Notes: a model not told the origin generated them from the letters alone. A DNA stretch of 38,667 nucleotides from Hyphomicrobiales bacterium (GCA_900467685.1 UBQX01000030.1:1-38667), one strand, 5' to 3'; shown: positions 15,256 to 22,888, numbered from the stretch's first letter. Numbers and translations: made by a program.

Positions 15256-16251
15256 CTACATCACCACGATGACAGCGCCGTCGCGGACGCGGTTATACAG
15301 GTCGACGACATCCTGATTGTACATGCGCACGCAGCCCGAGGACGCCTGCTTGCCGACCGACTGCCAATCGGGCGTTCCGTGAACGCGGTAAAGCGTGTCC
15401 TTGCCGTCCTTGTAGATATAGAGCGCCCTCGCCCCGAGCGGATTGTCGATACCCGCAACCATGCCGCCGCGGACCTTTATGTTGTTGATATCGGTCGACG
15501 CATCCGCCATGCCGTCCGTCGGGGTCCAGCGCGGCCATTGCTGCTTGTAGCGGATGATGCCGCGTCCGGACCAGGCATAGCCCTGCCGCCCGAGACCGAC
15601 GCCGTAGCGCAGCGCCCGGCCGTTGCCCTCGACAAGATAGAGAAAGCGCGAGCGCGTATCGACAACCAGCGTACCCGGCTTCTCCGTCGTCGGGTAATCG
15701 ACCTTCTGGCGCAACAGCTCGGGGCTCACACGCTCGATCGGTATCGCCGGCAGAAGATGGCCGGCATCGTTCAGCTGCCCGTAGCGATGCCAGACATCCG
15801 GATCGAGTTTCGCAACCCGTGTCTGGGGCTCCGGATCGGAGAGCGTCGGACGCACCGAGGACTGCTCCCCAAGAGGCTGCGGCGCGGACGGATAGTAGGT
15901 TTGCTGCCCCCTGACCCGCGACGGATCAAGGATGGTGGACGTCGCCGGCGCCTGATAGGTCCGTTGCGGCGGCTGCGAACCCTGAGGCTGCAGTGCATAG
16001 GGCGTGCCGGTCGGGCGCATGAAGACCGGAAATGTCTGGTCGCCGAAGCGTTCGGCATTCATCGAGCCGGTGTCGGGAAAGAACGGGATCTTTGAAGGAT
16101 TGCGGGCATCTCCCACCAGTGGCCTGCCGTCCTCGAAATCGACAGGCCGTCCGTCCGCACCGACACAGGCCGAAAGCGACAGAACAAGGCCCACGGCAAC
16201 ACCAAACCTCGGCAATGCAGCTTTCAGCCTTGCAATCACGGGCACAGTCAT
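15256..16251 (-). CDS. L,D-transpeptidase lipoprotein (YkuD domain)
   Basis: The protein (331 residues) starts with a lipoprotein signal peptide ending LSLSAC, so Cys29 should be lipidated. A Pro/Gln-rich linker (about 85-150) leads to a C-terminal YkuD domain (about 195-331). The catalytic motif has His291 (HGTPDW) and Cys307 in SSGCVRMYN. Such enzymes make 3-3 cross-links in peptidoglycan or join proteins to it; in Brucella and Agrobacterium they attach outer-membrane barrels. Either role is possible here. ATG 16251 has GGAG seven bases upstream; an ATG at 16272 is less well placed. Rhizobiales encode many paralogues, so a gene symbol is not given. Confidence 0.92.
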   Translation of the reverse strand: MTVPVIARLKAALPRFGVAVGLVLSLSACVGADGRPVDFEDGRPLVGDARNPSKIPFFPDTGSMNAERFGDQTFPVFMRPTGTPYALQPQGSQPPQRTYQAPATSTILDPSRVRGQQTYYPSAPQPLGEQSSVRPTLSDPEPQTRVAKLDPDVWHRYGQLNDAGHLLPAIPIERVSPELLRQKVDYPTTEKPGTLVVDTRSRFLYLVEGNGRALRYGVGLGRQGYAWSGRGIIRYKQQWPRWTPTDGMADASTDINNIKVRGGMVAGIDNPLGARALYIYKDGKDTLYRVHGTPDWQSVGKQASSGCVRMYNQDVVDLYNRVRDGAVIVVM

Positions 16252-16321
16252 GGGCGGTCTCCGGACAATCATCGTCGTCCGGCTTTATGCACCGCCCGGC
16301 TGGCGCGTGGCTTTCTTCTCG

Positions 16322-16516
16322 TCAGGCATTGCGGGTCAGCGCGAAGAGATGCTTGCCGACGATCCAGGAGACAGGAAACGCGATGACAGCACCCGCCAGT
16401 GCCGAGAGCGCGATATCGGAGCGGCCGAAATGGCCGAGCGACAGCACCGCGGTGACGAAAATGCCGGCAAGAACGGTGGCGACGAGCACATACAGAATGG
16501 CAATGAGCCGGAACAT
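16322..16516 (-). CDS. small two-helix membrane protein
   Basis: This 64-residue protein has two hydrophobic helices, about 2-26 (FRLIAILYVLVATVLAGIFVTAVLSL) and 38-56 (ALSALAGAVIAFPVSWIVG), and a short basic C-terminus. Small alphaproteobacterial proteins of this type are sometimes labelled CTP synthetase in error; no such activity is credible at this size. AAGGAAAGGG precedes ATG 16516, while the frame open to 16588 has no good start. Function unknown. It lies 70 bp upstream of the L,D-transpeptidase gene on the same strand and might be cotranscribed with it. Confidence 0.75.
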   Translation of the reverse strand: MFRLIAILYVLVATVLAGIFVTAVLSLGHFGRSDIALSALAGAVIAFPVSWIVGKHLFALTRNA

Positions 16517-16630
16517 GAAAGGTCCCTTTCCTTGTAAAAACACGAAAAGGTTACGCCGCCCCACCCCGTCGGCGTTGATCCATCTCAACTAAAATATGAT
16601 TATTCTAATATGAGTTGCGGACTATCAAAT

Positions 16631-16650
16631 TCCGGCGTCAGGACGCCGAA
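16631..16650 (-). terminator. hairpin overlapping the stop codon of the TMEM175 gene
   Basis: CGGCGT-CAGG-ACGCCG (16633-16648) spans the stop codon at 16638-16640. Only AATTTGATAG follows on the minus strand, so termination would be weak. A further AT-rich imperfect repeat with arms CAACT and AGTTG is present at about 16587-16618. Confidence 0.35.
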
Positions 16651-17216
16651 AGCGCCCTCTCGAAGCGCCTGTCGGGAATGAACCACACGGCCGCGATCAC
16701 GACATAGATGCCCACCGAAATGAGTGGCGTGACCAGGGCCGCAGGGATCGCAACCACATAGGCGATAGCCGAGAAAATACCCTTCGCGTCACCGCCGAGA
16801 GCCTTGGCGAATTCCGAATCGCGACCATGGATAGCGATGAGGCAATGGGCGAGGATGTAATAGGCAATCGCCGCCATCAGCATGACGACCCCATAGATCA
16901 GCACGGGCGTGGTGGAGAAATGGCTCTCCCCCATCCATTCAGTCGTCACCGGCACCAGGGACAGCCAGAAAAGCAGATGCAGGTTTGCCCAGAGCGCGCC
17001 ACCCGTCACATGCTTCACCGCGTGGATCATGTGATGGTGATTGCTCCAGTAAATGCCGATATGCACGAAGCTGAGCACGTAGGCCAGGAAGACCGGCCAG
17101 AGCGGCAACAGGTCCTGAAAAGTCTCGCCATGCGGCACTTTCAGTTCCAGAACCATGATCGTGATGATGATCGCAATCACCCCGTCGGAAAACGCTTCCA
17201 GCCTGCCTTTTGTCAT
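16638..17216 (-). CDS. TMEM175 family (DUF1211) potassium-channel-like membrane protein
   Basis: The protein (192 residues) begins with the TMEM175 signature RLEAFSDGVIAIIITIMVLEL (5-25). Hydrophobic stretches near 40-60, 72-95, 105-125 and 150-182 complete about six helices. WSNHHHMIHAVKH follows helix 2, as in bacterial members. Bacterial TMEM175 proteins form tetrameric K+-selective channels whose filter differs from the usual TVGYG type. Physiological role unknown. The ATG at 17216 follows GGGGGCAAGAT. It is divergent from creA with a 137-bp gap. Confidence 0.85.
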   Translation of the reverse strand: MTKGRLEAFSDGVIAIIITIMVLELKVPHGETFQDLLPLWPVFLAYVLSFVHIGIYWSNHHHMIHAVKHVTGGALWANLHLLFWLSLVPVTTEWMGESHFSTTPVLIYGVVMLMAAIAYYILAHCLIAIHGRDSEFAKALGGDAKGIFSAIAYVVAIPAALVTPLISVGIYVVIAAVWFIPDRRFERALSAS

Positions 17217-17353
17217 ATCTTGCCCCCAAAACCCCTGCAAACGACTGTAGCAGCAAGCCTTTCCCGCGCAAGCCGGATTGAAAGCTTAGCCAGCGCTTTC
17301 TATGTCAGGGACAAAGGCGACGCGATGTCGCTGAAATCGAGGAAGGATATTCC

Positions 17354-17854
17354 ATGAAGCGCATGGCACAGTTTGCAGCGGCGATCGCGACAGCAATGGT
17401 TCTCGGCAGCCCTGCCGCAAAAGCCGAAACCGTAGGCCAGGTCGGCGTCGACTGGATCGGCAACGACATCATGATCGACGCGGTGACCGATCCGAAGGTC
17501 AAGGGCGTGACCTGCCATGTCACCTATTTCGACCGCTCCGTCATTGACCGCCTGAAGAACGGCAAATGGTTCGAGGACCCGTCCAACAACTCCATCGCCT
17601 GCCGCCAGACCGGACCGATCGAGATCGGCGATATCGAACTCGGCAAGGGCGGCGAAGAGGTCTTCAAGTCCGGCCTCTCGCTCATATGGAAGAAGCTCGT
17701 CGTCAATCGCATCTATGACAAGCAGAACGACACGCTGATCTATCTGATCCATTCGCGCCAGATCGTCGACGGTTCGGCCAAGATGTCGATCTCGACCGTC
17801 CCCCTCTTCGGCCAGAACGTCACCTGGGAAAAGGGCAAGCCGGCCGCGAAGTGA
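17354..17854 (+). CDS. creA: CreA family secreted protein
   Basis: The protein (166 residues) has a signal peptide (1 to about 24, ending AAKAE) and a CreA domain: ETVGQVGVDWIGNDIMIDAVTDPKVKGVTCHVTYFDR and the C-terminal SISTVPLF. Two cysteines (near 54 and 83) could form a disulfide in the periplasm. The name comes from the E. coli creABCD locus; the biochemical function is not known. GAGGAAGGA lies before the ATG. It is monocistronic here, with no CreB/CreC relatives near. Confidence 0.88.
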   Translation: MKRMAQFAAAIATAMVLGSPAAKAETVGQVGVDWIGNDIMIDAVTDPKVKGVTCHVTYFDRSVIDRLKNGKWFEDPSNNSIACRQTGPIEIGDIELGKGGEEVFKSGLSLIWKKLVVNRIYDKQNDTLIYLIHSRQIVDGSAKMSISTVPLFGQNVTWEKGKPAAK

Positions 17855-17891
17855 GGCAAACCGTCTATCCACTGCAGAGGCCATGCTCATA

Positions 17892-17932
17892 AACAAACCC
17901 GCCCCCGGCGCGGCTCACGCGCTGGAGGCGGG
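17892..17932 (-). terminator. intrinsic terminator after cheW, between convergent genes
   Basis: CCCGCC (17898-17903) pairs with GGCGGG (17927-17932), with an inner GCGCG/CGCGC pair. On the minus strand GGGTTTGTTTAT follows, so it ends the mcp-cheW transcript and separates it from creA. Confidence 0.65.
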
Positions 17933-17967
17933 CGATCAGTTCAACCGATCCTGCTATCGCTGACGGC

Positions 17968-18432
17968 TCAGGCCGCCATCGAGAGCTCGTCGGCGATGAC
18001 GGTATCGAGGTTGAGGAAGCAGACCATGTTCTTCTCGAGCGCGACGATGCCGCGGCAGAAGGCGCGCTGGGCTTCCGGAATGATTTCCGGGGCCGGCTGC
18101 AGGTCTTCGGCCTTGATAGACATCATGTCGGATACCTGCTCGACCAGGAGACCGACCAGCTTGCCCTTGATGTCCGTGACGATGATGGCGGAGCGCTCCG
18201 ACGGTTCCGTCATCGGCATGCCGAGACGGCAGGCCATGTCGATGACAGGGATCACCGCGCCGCGCAGGTTGATGAGGCCGAGCACGTAACGCGGCGTATG
18301 CGGCATCGGGGTCACCGGGGCCCAGCCGCGAATTTCGCGGATCGCCATGATGTCGATGCAGAACTCCTGCTCGCCGAGATGGAAGGAGACGATTTCCAGA
18401 TAAGCTCCGGACTGCTTGATAACGTTGGTCAT
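17968..18432 (-). CDS. cheW: chemotaxis coupling protein CheW
   Basis: CheW (154 residues) links chemoreceptors to the kinase CheA on the inner face of the membrane. The single CheW domain spans about 12-148, with SFHLGEQEFCIDIMAIREIRGW, the receptor-binding GLINLRGAVIPVIDMACRLG, and LVEQVSDMMSI. The ATG comes one base after the stop of the upstream chemoreceptor gene, so translation is coupled and the pair works together. No cheA, cheY, cheR or cheB is present here, so they must use an array encoded elsewhere. Confidence 0.96.
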   Translation of the reverse strand: MTNVIKQSGAYLEIVSFHLGEQEFCIDIMAIREIRGWAPVTPMPHTPRYVLGLINLRGAVIPVIDMACRLGMPMTEPSERSAIIVTDIKGKLVGLLVEQVSDMMSIKAEDLQPAPEIIPEAQRAFCRGIVALEKNMVCFLNLDTVIADELSMAA

Positions 18433-18433
18433 T

Positions 18434-20485
18434 TCAGAACTCTTCCCATTGATCGGTTGAAGGAGAAGCCTGCGCGCTGGCGCGCTGGCCGGAAGACTGG
18501 AGAGTGGATTTGGCGGGAGCTCCGCCGAAGGCGTTTTCGAGGCGGCCCATCAGCTTCTGAGCCGGCGAGCTGCGCGGACGCTGGCCCGGCTGTGCGGGCG
18601 CGATCGCGGGCTTGAAGCCGGTGGAAACGACCGGCGCACGCGGCGGGATCGGCGTATTTGCGTGAACCGAGGGACGCTCGGCCTGCGACTGCGCCGGCAT
18701 GCCAAGCTTGATGCGGAACTGCGAGATCACGTTTTCGAGACGCGTCGTATCTTCGTTCAGCGTCTGGCATGCGGCATTGGTCTGTTCGACCATCGCTGCA
18801 TTCTGCTGTGTGACATGGTCCATCTGGCCAATTGCCGTATTGATTTCGGCAAGGCCCGCATTCTGTTCACGCGCCGCGCTGACGATCGAGATCATGTGCT
18901 CGTTGATCTTCACCACATCCGCGCCGATGTCGCGCAGCGCCTGTCCCGTGGCGGTGACAAGTTCGGCGCCAGTCTGCACTTCGGCGCTCGAGCGGGCAAC
19001 GAGCTGCTTGATATCCTTGGCGGCGGTCGCCGCACGGTTGGCCAGTTCGCGCACTTCCTGGGCAACGACGGCAAAGCCCTTGCCCGCCTCGCCTGCACGT
19101 GCAGCCTCGACGCCGGCATTCAGCGCCAGAAGGTTGGTCTGGAAGGCAATCTCGTCAATGACGTTGATGATCTTGCCGATCTCGGCAGACGCGCTTTCGA
19201 TGCGCTCCATGGCCTGCATCGCCTCGCGGACGACGGTGGTCGATTTCTCGGCCTGCACCTTCGTGCCCTCGACCAGCGTACCGGCGGCCTCCGCCTTGCT
19301 GGTGGAACCGCGCATGGTGATCGTAATCTGTTCGAGCGCGGAAGACGTTTCTTCCAGCGATGCCGCCTGCTGCTCTGTGCGCTTGGCGAGGTCGTCTGCG
19401 GCCATGCGGATCTGCACGCTGCTCGAATGAATGGAAGACGATTGATCCGTGATGTTGCCGATGACGGTGCTGAGACGTGTGACGGCCGCATTGTAGTCCT
19501 GGCGCAGGCGCTCGAGATCGGCCCGGAAGGGATCGTCGATCTGCTGGGTCAGGTCACCCTCGGCCAGACGGGCAAGGCCGCCGGCAAGAATGGTGACGCA
19601 ACGGCGGATTTCTTCCTCGTCGCGCTGACGCTCGGTCTCGTTGTCGCTGCGCTCGCGATCGGCATTGAGACGCGCTTCATGAGCGGCAACTTCCACCCTC
19701 TCCTTCTCGACCGTCGCTTTGCGCAGCGTTTCGGCAACGCGCGCAATCTGGCCGATCTCGTCGGCGCGGGCGGTGCCGTCGACAGGCGTGGCGGTATCGC
19801 CTTCGGCAATGCGGTTCATGCTTCGGCGAACGGCGTTCAGCCCCTTCATCACATTGCTGGACTGCCAGGCAATCAGGCCGCCAGCCAGAAGGATGGCGAC
19901 GACACCGATGAGCAACTGCACGAATGCGGACTGCTGAACCTGATCCATGGCGGCAGAGATCTCGCGCTGCTGGGCCTTGCCCGTCGCCGTCGAGACGACA
20001 TCAAGGACCGTCTGGATGCGTCCGCCGGCTGAATCGATCACGTCATCGATCTTGTCGAATTCGGCTTCCGGCGCTCCGCCGGTCACAAGCGCCGGCAATT
20101 GCTCGCCTGCCGCCTTCACGATGAGATCCACGTCGGCGCTCAGCGCACTGGCATCGACGGAAAGGCCCTCGGCCTTCGCGAAAGATGAAACGACCGAGGC
20201 CCCGCCTTTCAGCAGCTTGATGCTCGCCTCCAGCATGGTCTTGCGGTCCGCGGAAATCTGCCGTTCGGCGCGATCGATGATGATGTCCATCGCGGCAAGT
20301 CGAAGCTCTTCATTGGCGAAGCGCAGATCGGTGACCTGCCTGTCGATGCCGTCGATAACCTGCGAATGCTCCAGCGCGCTCGAAACGGCATTGCTGGAAT
20401 ACCAGCCGACGACAACAAGAGAGCCGATACCGATGAACGCCGCGACACCAGACACCCACAATCTCTGGCTGACAGAAAGTTTCAT
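18434..20485 (-). CDS. methyl-accepting chemotaxis protein with C-terminal QWEEF pentapeptide
   Basis: This receptor (683 residues) has a TM helix (11-30), a periplasmic helical sensor region (31-187), a second TM helix (188-207), a HAMP domain (209-262), a charged helix, a second HAMP-like segment (about 297-345) and the signalling coiled coil (about 350-590). The hairpin tip is EIAFQTNLLALNAGVEAARA (445-464) and continues GEAGKGFAVVAQEVRELA. A proline-rich linker (600-675) leads to the end DQWEEF, which fits the xWxxF tether for CheR/CheB. The ligand is unknown; the 4-helix-bundle-like periplasmic part has few clues. The cytoplasmic part starts right after TM2. cheW follows by one base. Confidence 0.95.
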   Translation of the reverse strand: MKLSVSQRLWVSGVAAFIGIGSLVVVGWYSSNAVSSALEHSQVIDGIDRQVTDLRFANEELRLAAMDIIIDRAERQISADRKTMLEASIKLLKGGASVVSSFAKAEGLSVDASALSADVDLIVKAAGEQLPALVTGGAPEAEFDKIDDVIDSAGGRIQTVLDVVSTATGKAQQREISAAMDQVQQSAFVQLLIGVVAILLAGGLIAWQSSNVMKGLNAVRRSMNRIAEGDTATPVDGTARADEIGQIARVAETLRKATVEKERVEVAAHEARLNADRERSDNETERQRDEEEIRRCVTILAGGLARLAEGDLTQQIDDPFRADLERLRQDYNAAVTRLSTVIGNITDQSSSIHSSSVQIRMAADDLAKRTEQQAASLEETSSALEQITITMRGSTSKAEAAGTLVEGTKVQAEKSTTVVREAMQAMERIESASAEIGKIINVIDEIAFQTNLLALNAGVEAARAGEAGKGFAVVAQEVRELANRAATAAKDIKQLVARSSAEVQTGAELVTATGQALRDIGADVVKINEHMISIVSAAREQNAGLAEINTAIGQMDHVTQQNAAMVEQTNAACQTLNEDTTRLENVISQFRIKLGMPAQSQAERPSVHANTPIPPRAPVVSTGFKPAIAPAQPGQRPRSSPAQKLMGRLENAFGGAPAKSTLQSSGQRASAQASPSTDQWEEF

Positions 20486-20704
20486 ATGAACGTCCTTAGT
20501 AAGGGAGCCGCCCCGAGGCTCTTAATAGTGCGACACTGACAAACAACTTTTAAAGATTTGCTAACTCAAACACCCAGCATTCCGGGTGTGTACGGCGCGT
20601 CGGGGCACCAATGTGCCGATGTGACAACGTGCCTGTTTACCGCTTCGCCAAGGCGCACTAAAACGGCGCCTCAAGAAAACGAAACCATTCAGGAGAGCCG
20701 CACC

Positions 20705-21304
20705 ATGAAAAAGGCCAGCCTCATCATCTGGATTGCGATCCTGCTCCTCGCCGGTTTCCTCGGCTGGTTCACGCTGGAATACACGAAAGACAAGCAGCAG
20801 ATCGCTGACGGCCCCTTTGGCGTGCCCTTCCAGCTCGTTGACCAGACCGGCAAACCGATCACCGAGGCCGCCTTCCGCGACAAGCCGACGGCGATCTTCT
20901 TCGGCTACACGCATTGCCCGGATGTCTGCCCCACCACCCTCTTCGAAATGGATGGCTGGCTGCAGAAGGTCGATCCGGACGGGACGAAAATGCATGCCTA
21001 TTTCGTGACCGTCGATCCGGAGCGCGACACGCCGCAGATCATGAACGACTATGTCTCGAATGTCTCGAAGCGGATCACCGGGATTTCAGGCGACCCGGCC
21101 AAGATCGCAGAGGTCGTCAAGGGCTTCCGCATCTATGCGAAGAAAGTACCGATCGACCCCGCCAAGCCCGATGGCGATTATACGATGGACCACACGGCCT
21201 CCGTCTTCCTTCTTAACAATGGCGGTCGCTTCAAGGGAACGATTGCCTATGGCGAGGATGGCGACGTTGCGGTGAAAAAGCTGGAAAACCTGATCAAGGG
21301 CTAG
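20705..21304 (+). CDS. SCO1/SenC family copper chaperone
   Basis: The protein (199 residues) has an N-terminal membrane anchor (about 5-25) and a periplasmic thioredoxin fold. The copper-binding Cys71-PDV-Cys75 and His163 (YTMDHTASVFLL) are all present. SCO proteins deliver copper or reduce the CuA cysteines in subunit II of cytochrome c oxidase; some act in redox defence. No oxidase genes adjoin it. AGGAG lies eight bases before ATG 20705; the frame open to 20558 has no better start. It is divergent from the chemoreceptor gene, and the 220-bp gap shows only short dyads (CACCC...GGGTG and GGCAC...GTGCC). Confidence 0.93.
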   Translation: MKKASLIIWIAILLLAGFLGWFTLEYTKDKQQIADGPFGVPFQLVDQTGKPITEAAFRDKPTAIFFGYTHCPDVCPTTLFEMDGWLQKVDPDGTKMHAYFVTVDPERDTPQIMNDYVSNVSKRITGISGDPAKIAEVVKGFRIYAKKVPIDPAKPDGDYTMDHTASVFLLNNGGRFKGTIAYGEDGDVAVKKLENLIKG

Positions 21305-21361
21305 TAGAGCCTTCCCCTACCAACACCCCCACATTGGGGCCCTTCACAATTGGGGAATGCC

Positions 21362-22249
21362 TTGAGCGAAGTCCGTCTCTACATCCACGCCACCGAAAAC
21401 GACTGCGCCCTCATCCTCGATCGCCTTGGCGCGATCTTCGAGGACGGCGAATATGCCGTGACGACGATGGAGATCGATGAGGCGAACAACGTCTGGGAAA
21501 CCGCCGTCTACACGATGATGGGCGACGAGGACGGCGCGAGAGCAGCTTTTGAACAGGCACTGGCATCGGACTTTGGGCATCTCGAGATCCAGCGCGAAGT
21601 GCTGCCGGATACCGACTGGGTGGCAAAGTCGCTGGATGGCCTGCAGCCGGTGCGCGCCGGCCGCTTCCTCGTGCACGGCTCGCATGACCGCGACCGCGTC
21701 ATGCCGGGTGATGTCGCGATCGAAATCGACGCCGGTCAGGCTTTCGGCACCGGCCATCACGGCACCACCGCCGGCTGCCTCGAAATGCTCGACTGGGTGC
21801 TGCGCTCCCGCAAGGTGAAGAACGCGCTCGACCTCGGCACCGGCAGCGGCGTGCTCGCCATTGCTGCGCGAAAGATCCAGCCTATTCCGGTTCTCGCCAC
21901 CGATATCGATCCGATCGCCACCCGCGTGGCGCAGGAAAATGCCCGCAAGAACGGCGTCGGCGCCGGCCTCCGCTTCGAGACCGCACCCGGCTTTCACCAC
22001 GGCGCCTTCCGCCGCAACGGCCCGTTCGACCTGATCATCGCCAACATCCTGGCCAAGCCCCTGATGAAGATGGCGCCCGATCTCGTTCGGCACCTCGTTC
22101 CCGGCGGCACCGTGATTCTCTCCGGCATCCTCGCCAGCCAGCGCCTGAAGGTTCTCGCTGCCTATAACGGCCAGCGCCTCGCCCACCGCCGCACCATCTG
22201 GCGCAACGGCTGGGTGACGATCGTCCTGGAACGCGGCGCTAAAAAATAA
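21362..22249 (+). CDS. prmA: ribosomal protein L11 methyltransferase
   Basis: PrmA (295 residues) trimethylates several amino groups of ribosomal protein L11 using S-adenosylmethionine. It has the short N-terminal L11-recognition domain (1-60), a linker, and the class I methyltransferase domain from about 115, with AGQAFGTGHHGTT, motif I ALDLGTGSGVLAIAA and the family motif DLIIANILAKPL. I place the start at TTG 21362, with GGGGA at 21352-21356, giving the usual SEVRLYI N-terminus; a TTG at 21350 would add four residues and overlaps that site. The gene is 57 bp after the SCO gene. In rhizobia prmA is often near the aminopeptidase P gene, as here. Confidence 0.94.
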   Translation: MSEVRLYIHATENDCALILDRLGAIFEDGEYAVTTMEIDEANNVWETAVYTMMGDEDGARAAFEQALASDFGHLEIQREVLPDTDWVAKSLDGLQPVRAGRFLVHGSHDRDRVMPGDVAIEIDAGQAFGTGHHGTTAGCLEMLDWVLRSRKVKNALDLGTGSGVLAIAARKIQPIPVLATDIDPIATRVAQENARKNGVGAGLRFETAPGFHHGAFRRNGPFDLIIANILAKPLMKMAPDLVRHLVPGGTVILSGILASQRLKVLAAYNGQRLAHRRTIWRNGWVTIVLERGAKK

Positions 22250-22319
22250 AGCAATTCAAGTGAGTTATGCAAGTTAAGCATGCCATCGGGCACGCACGAT
22301 TGTGCCTGCACGATTGAGA

Positions 22320-22338
22320 TTTGTTGCAATGCAACAAA
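22320..22338. repeat. perfect palindrome TTTGTTGC-AAT-GCAACAAA
   Basis: Eight-base arms flank AAT just beyond the terminator of the minus-strand sRNA unit. A shorter relative, TTGC-ATC-GCAA, lies at 22734-22744 in that unit's promoter region. Each could be a regulator site; the downstream copy could also form a weak terminator for prmA. Confidence 0.5.
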
Positions 22339-22343
22339 ATCAG

Positions 22344-22387
22344 GACAAAGAAAAAGGGCGATGCCGGGAGGAGGTGGCATCGCCCTT
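22344..22387 (-). terminator. intrinsic terminator whose loop carries CCTCCTCCC
   Basis: On the minus strand AAGGGCGATGCC pairs perfectly with GGCATCGCCCTT (12 bp) around a 10-nt loop ACCTCCTCCC, then TTTTTCTTTG follows. It ends the minus-strand DUF1127/sRNA unit and is itself the third motif hairpin. Confidence 0.9.
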
Positions 22388-22487
22388 GGATCAGCTAGGC
22401 TGATCGTGTCCCGGCATTGGGAGGAGGAGGTGCCGGGAACAAACCAGTTTCGACATTGGCGCAGGATCTTGGGAGGAGGAGTGATCC
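22345..22487 (-). ncRNA. CcsR/'cuckoo'-type sRNA array: three hairpins with CCUCCUCCC loops
   Basis: Three stem-loops follow one another on the minus strand, each with CCTCCTCCC in the loop. The first has stem GGATC/GATCC (22483-22487 and 22464-22468), motif 22471-22479. The second has CCCGGCA/TGCCGGG (22431-22437 and 22410-22416), motif 22419-22427. The third is the terminator, motif 22366-22374. A further small hairpin GATCAGC-CTA-GCTGATC lies at 22389-22405 between the last two. Looped CCUCCUCCC hairpins downstream of a DUF1127 gene define the CcsR sRNAs of Rhodobacter (RpoH-dependent, stress-induced), and related 'cuckoo' RNAs occur across alphaproteobacteria. Processing of the DUF1127 mRNA into separate sRNAs is inferred from that model. 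Confidence 0.8.
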
Positions 22488-22515
22488 AACGCGGCCGAAA
22501 CAGGAACTAAAACAC

Positions 22516-22668
22516 TTAGAACGGGCCCCTGGTGAGACCTTCGCGAGATTTGCCGAGAGAGTTCAGGGCGAAATCGTCCATGCCGGCCAGAACGCGGGCG
22601 ACATTGCGCAGCGACTTGCGACCGCGCGGCATGTTCATGCCATTCATCGTCGAGCACAGGATGGACAT
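22516..22668 (-). CDS. small DUF1127-like basic protein (CcaF1-like)
   Basis: This 50-residue ORF reads MSILCSTMNG at the start, then a basic region and LRNVARVLAGMDDFALNSLG, KSREGL near the end. The pattern L-A-x-M-D-D-x-x-L-x-x-L-G-x-S-R matches the core of DUF1127 (YjiS), small arginine-rich proteins thought to bind RNA. In Rhodobacter the DUF1127 protein CcaF1 is made from the same transcript as the CcsR sRNAs and affects their maturation. Here the hairpins follow 29 bp after the stop. AAGG lies nine bases before the ATG. The short length makes the call dependent on this pattern and on context; it is too weak to be found by length alone. Confidence 0.75.
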   Translation of the reverse strand: MSILCSTMNGMNMPRGRKSLRNVARVLAGMDDFALNSLGKSREGLTRGPF

Positions 22669-22689
22669 TTTCACTTACCTTCGTTTCCG

Positions 22690-22790
22690 CAGCACTTCTG
22701 CTTCGTTCGTTGATTTTTTTATAGCTCGAATTATTGCATCGCAACACAACGAATTGCTCATGGGAGCTATGCGTTTTTTGCATGAATTTG
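22690..22790 (-). promoter_or_regulatory. AT-rich promoter region of the DUF1127/sRNA unit
   Basis: On the minus strand this AT-rich stretch contains the dyad TTGCGATGCAA (22734-22744), whose TTGCGA could serve as a -35, then TATAAA 15 bp later (TATAAA at about 22718-22723). I could not fix a transcription start. A CTTGGA near 22819-22824 hints at an RpoH element, but the spacing to any -10 is poor. Confidence 0.35.
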
Positions 22791-22888
22791 ACTATCCGGT
22801 AAAAAAACACCCCCACTTCCAAGACTTGGCGTGTCGAGCAGGAATAGGCTAAACCTCGAAGCGATATCATCGATTGATCGGTCGCATC

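Noticed and set aside
20558-20704. N-terminal extension of the SCO protein
   Set aside because: The extension has no signal features, and the strong AGGAG before 20705 gives a standard anchor sequence.
22294-22316. 9-bp direct repeats GCACGATTG downstream of prmA
   Set aside because: Only two copies, 14 bp apart start to start, with no further pattern; no CRISPR or origin features.
22800-22826. RpoH-type promoter for the DUF1127/sRNA unit
   Set aside because: CTTGGA is present on the minus strand, but the nearest CC-rich -10 candidate is too far away, so it is not called.
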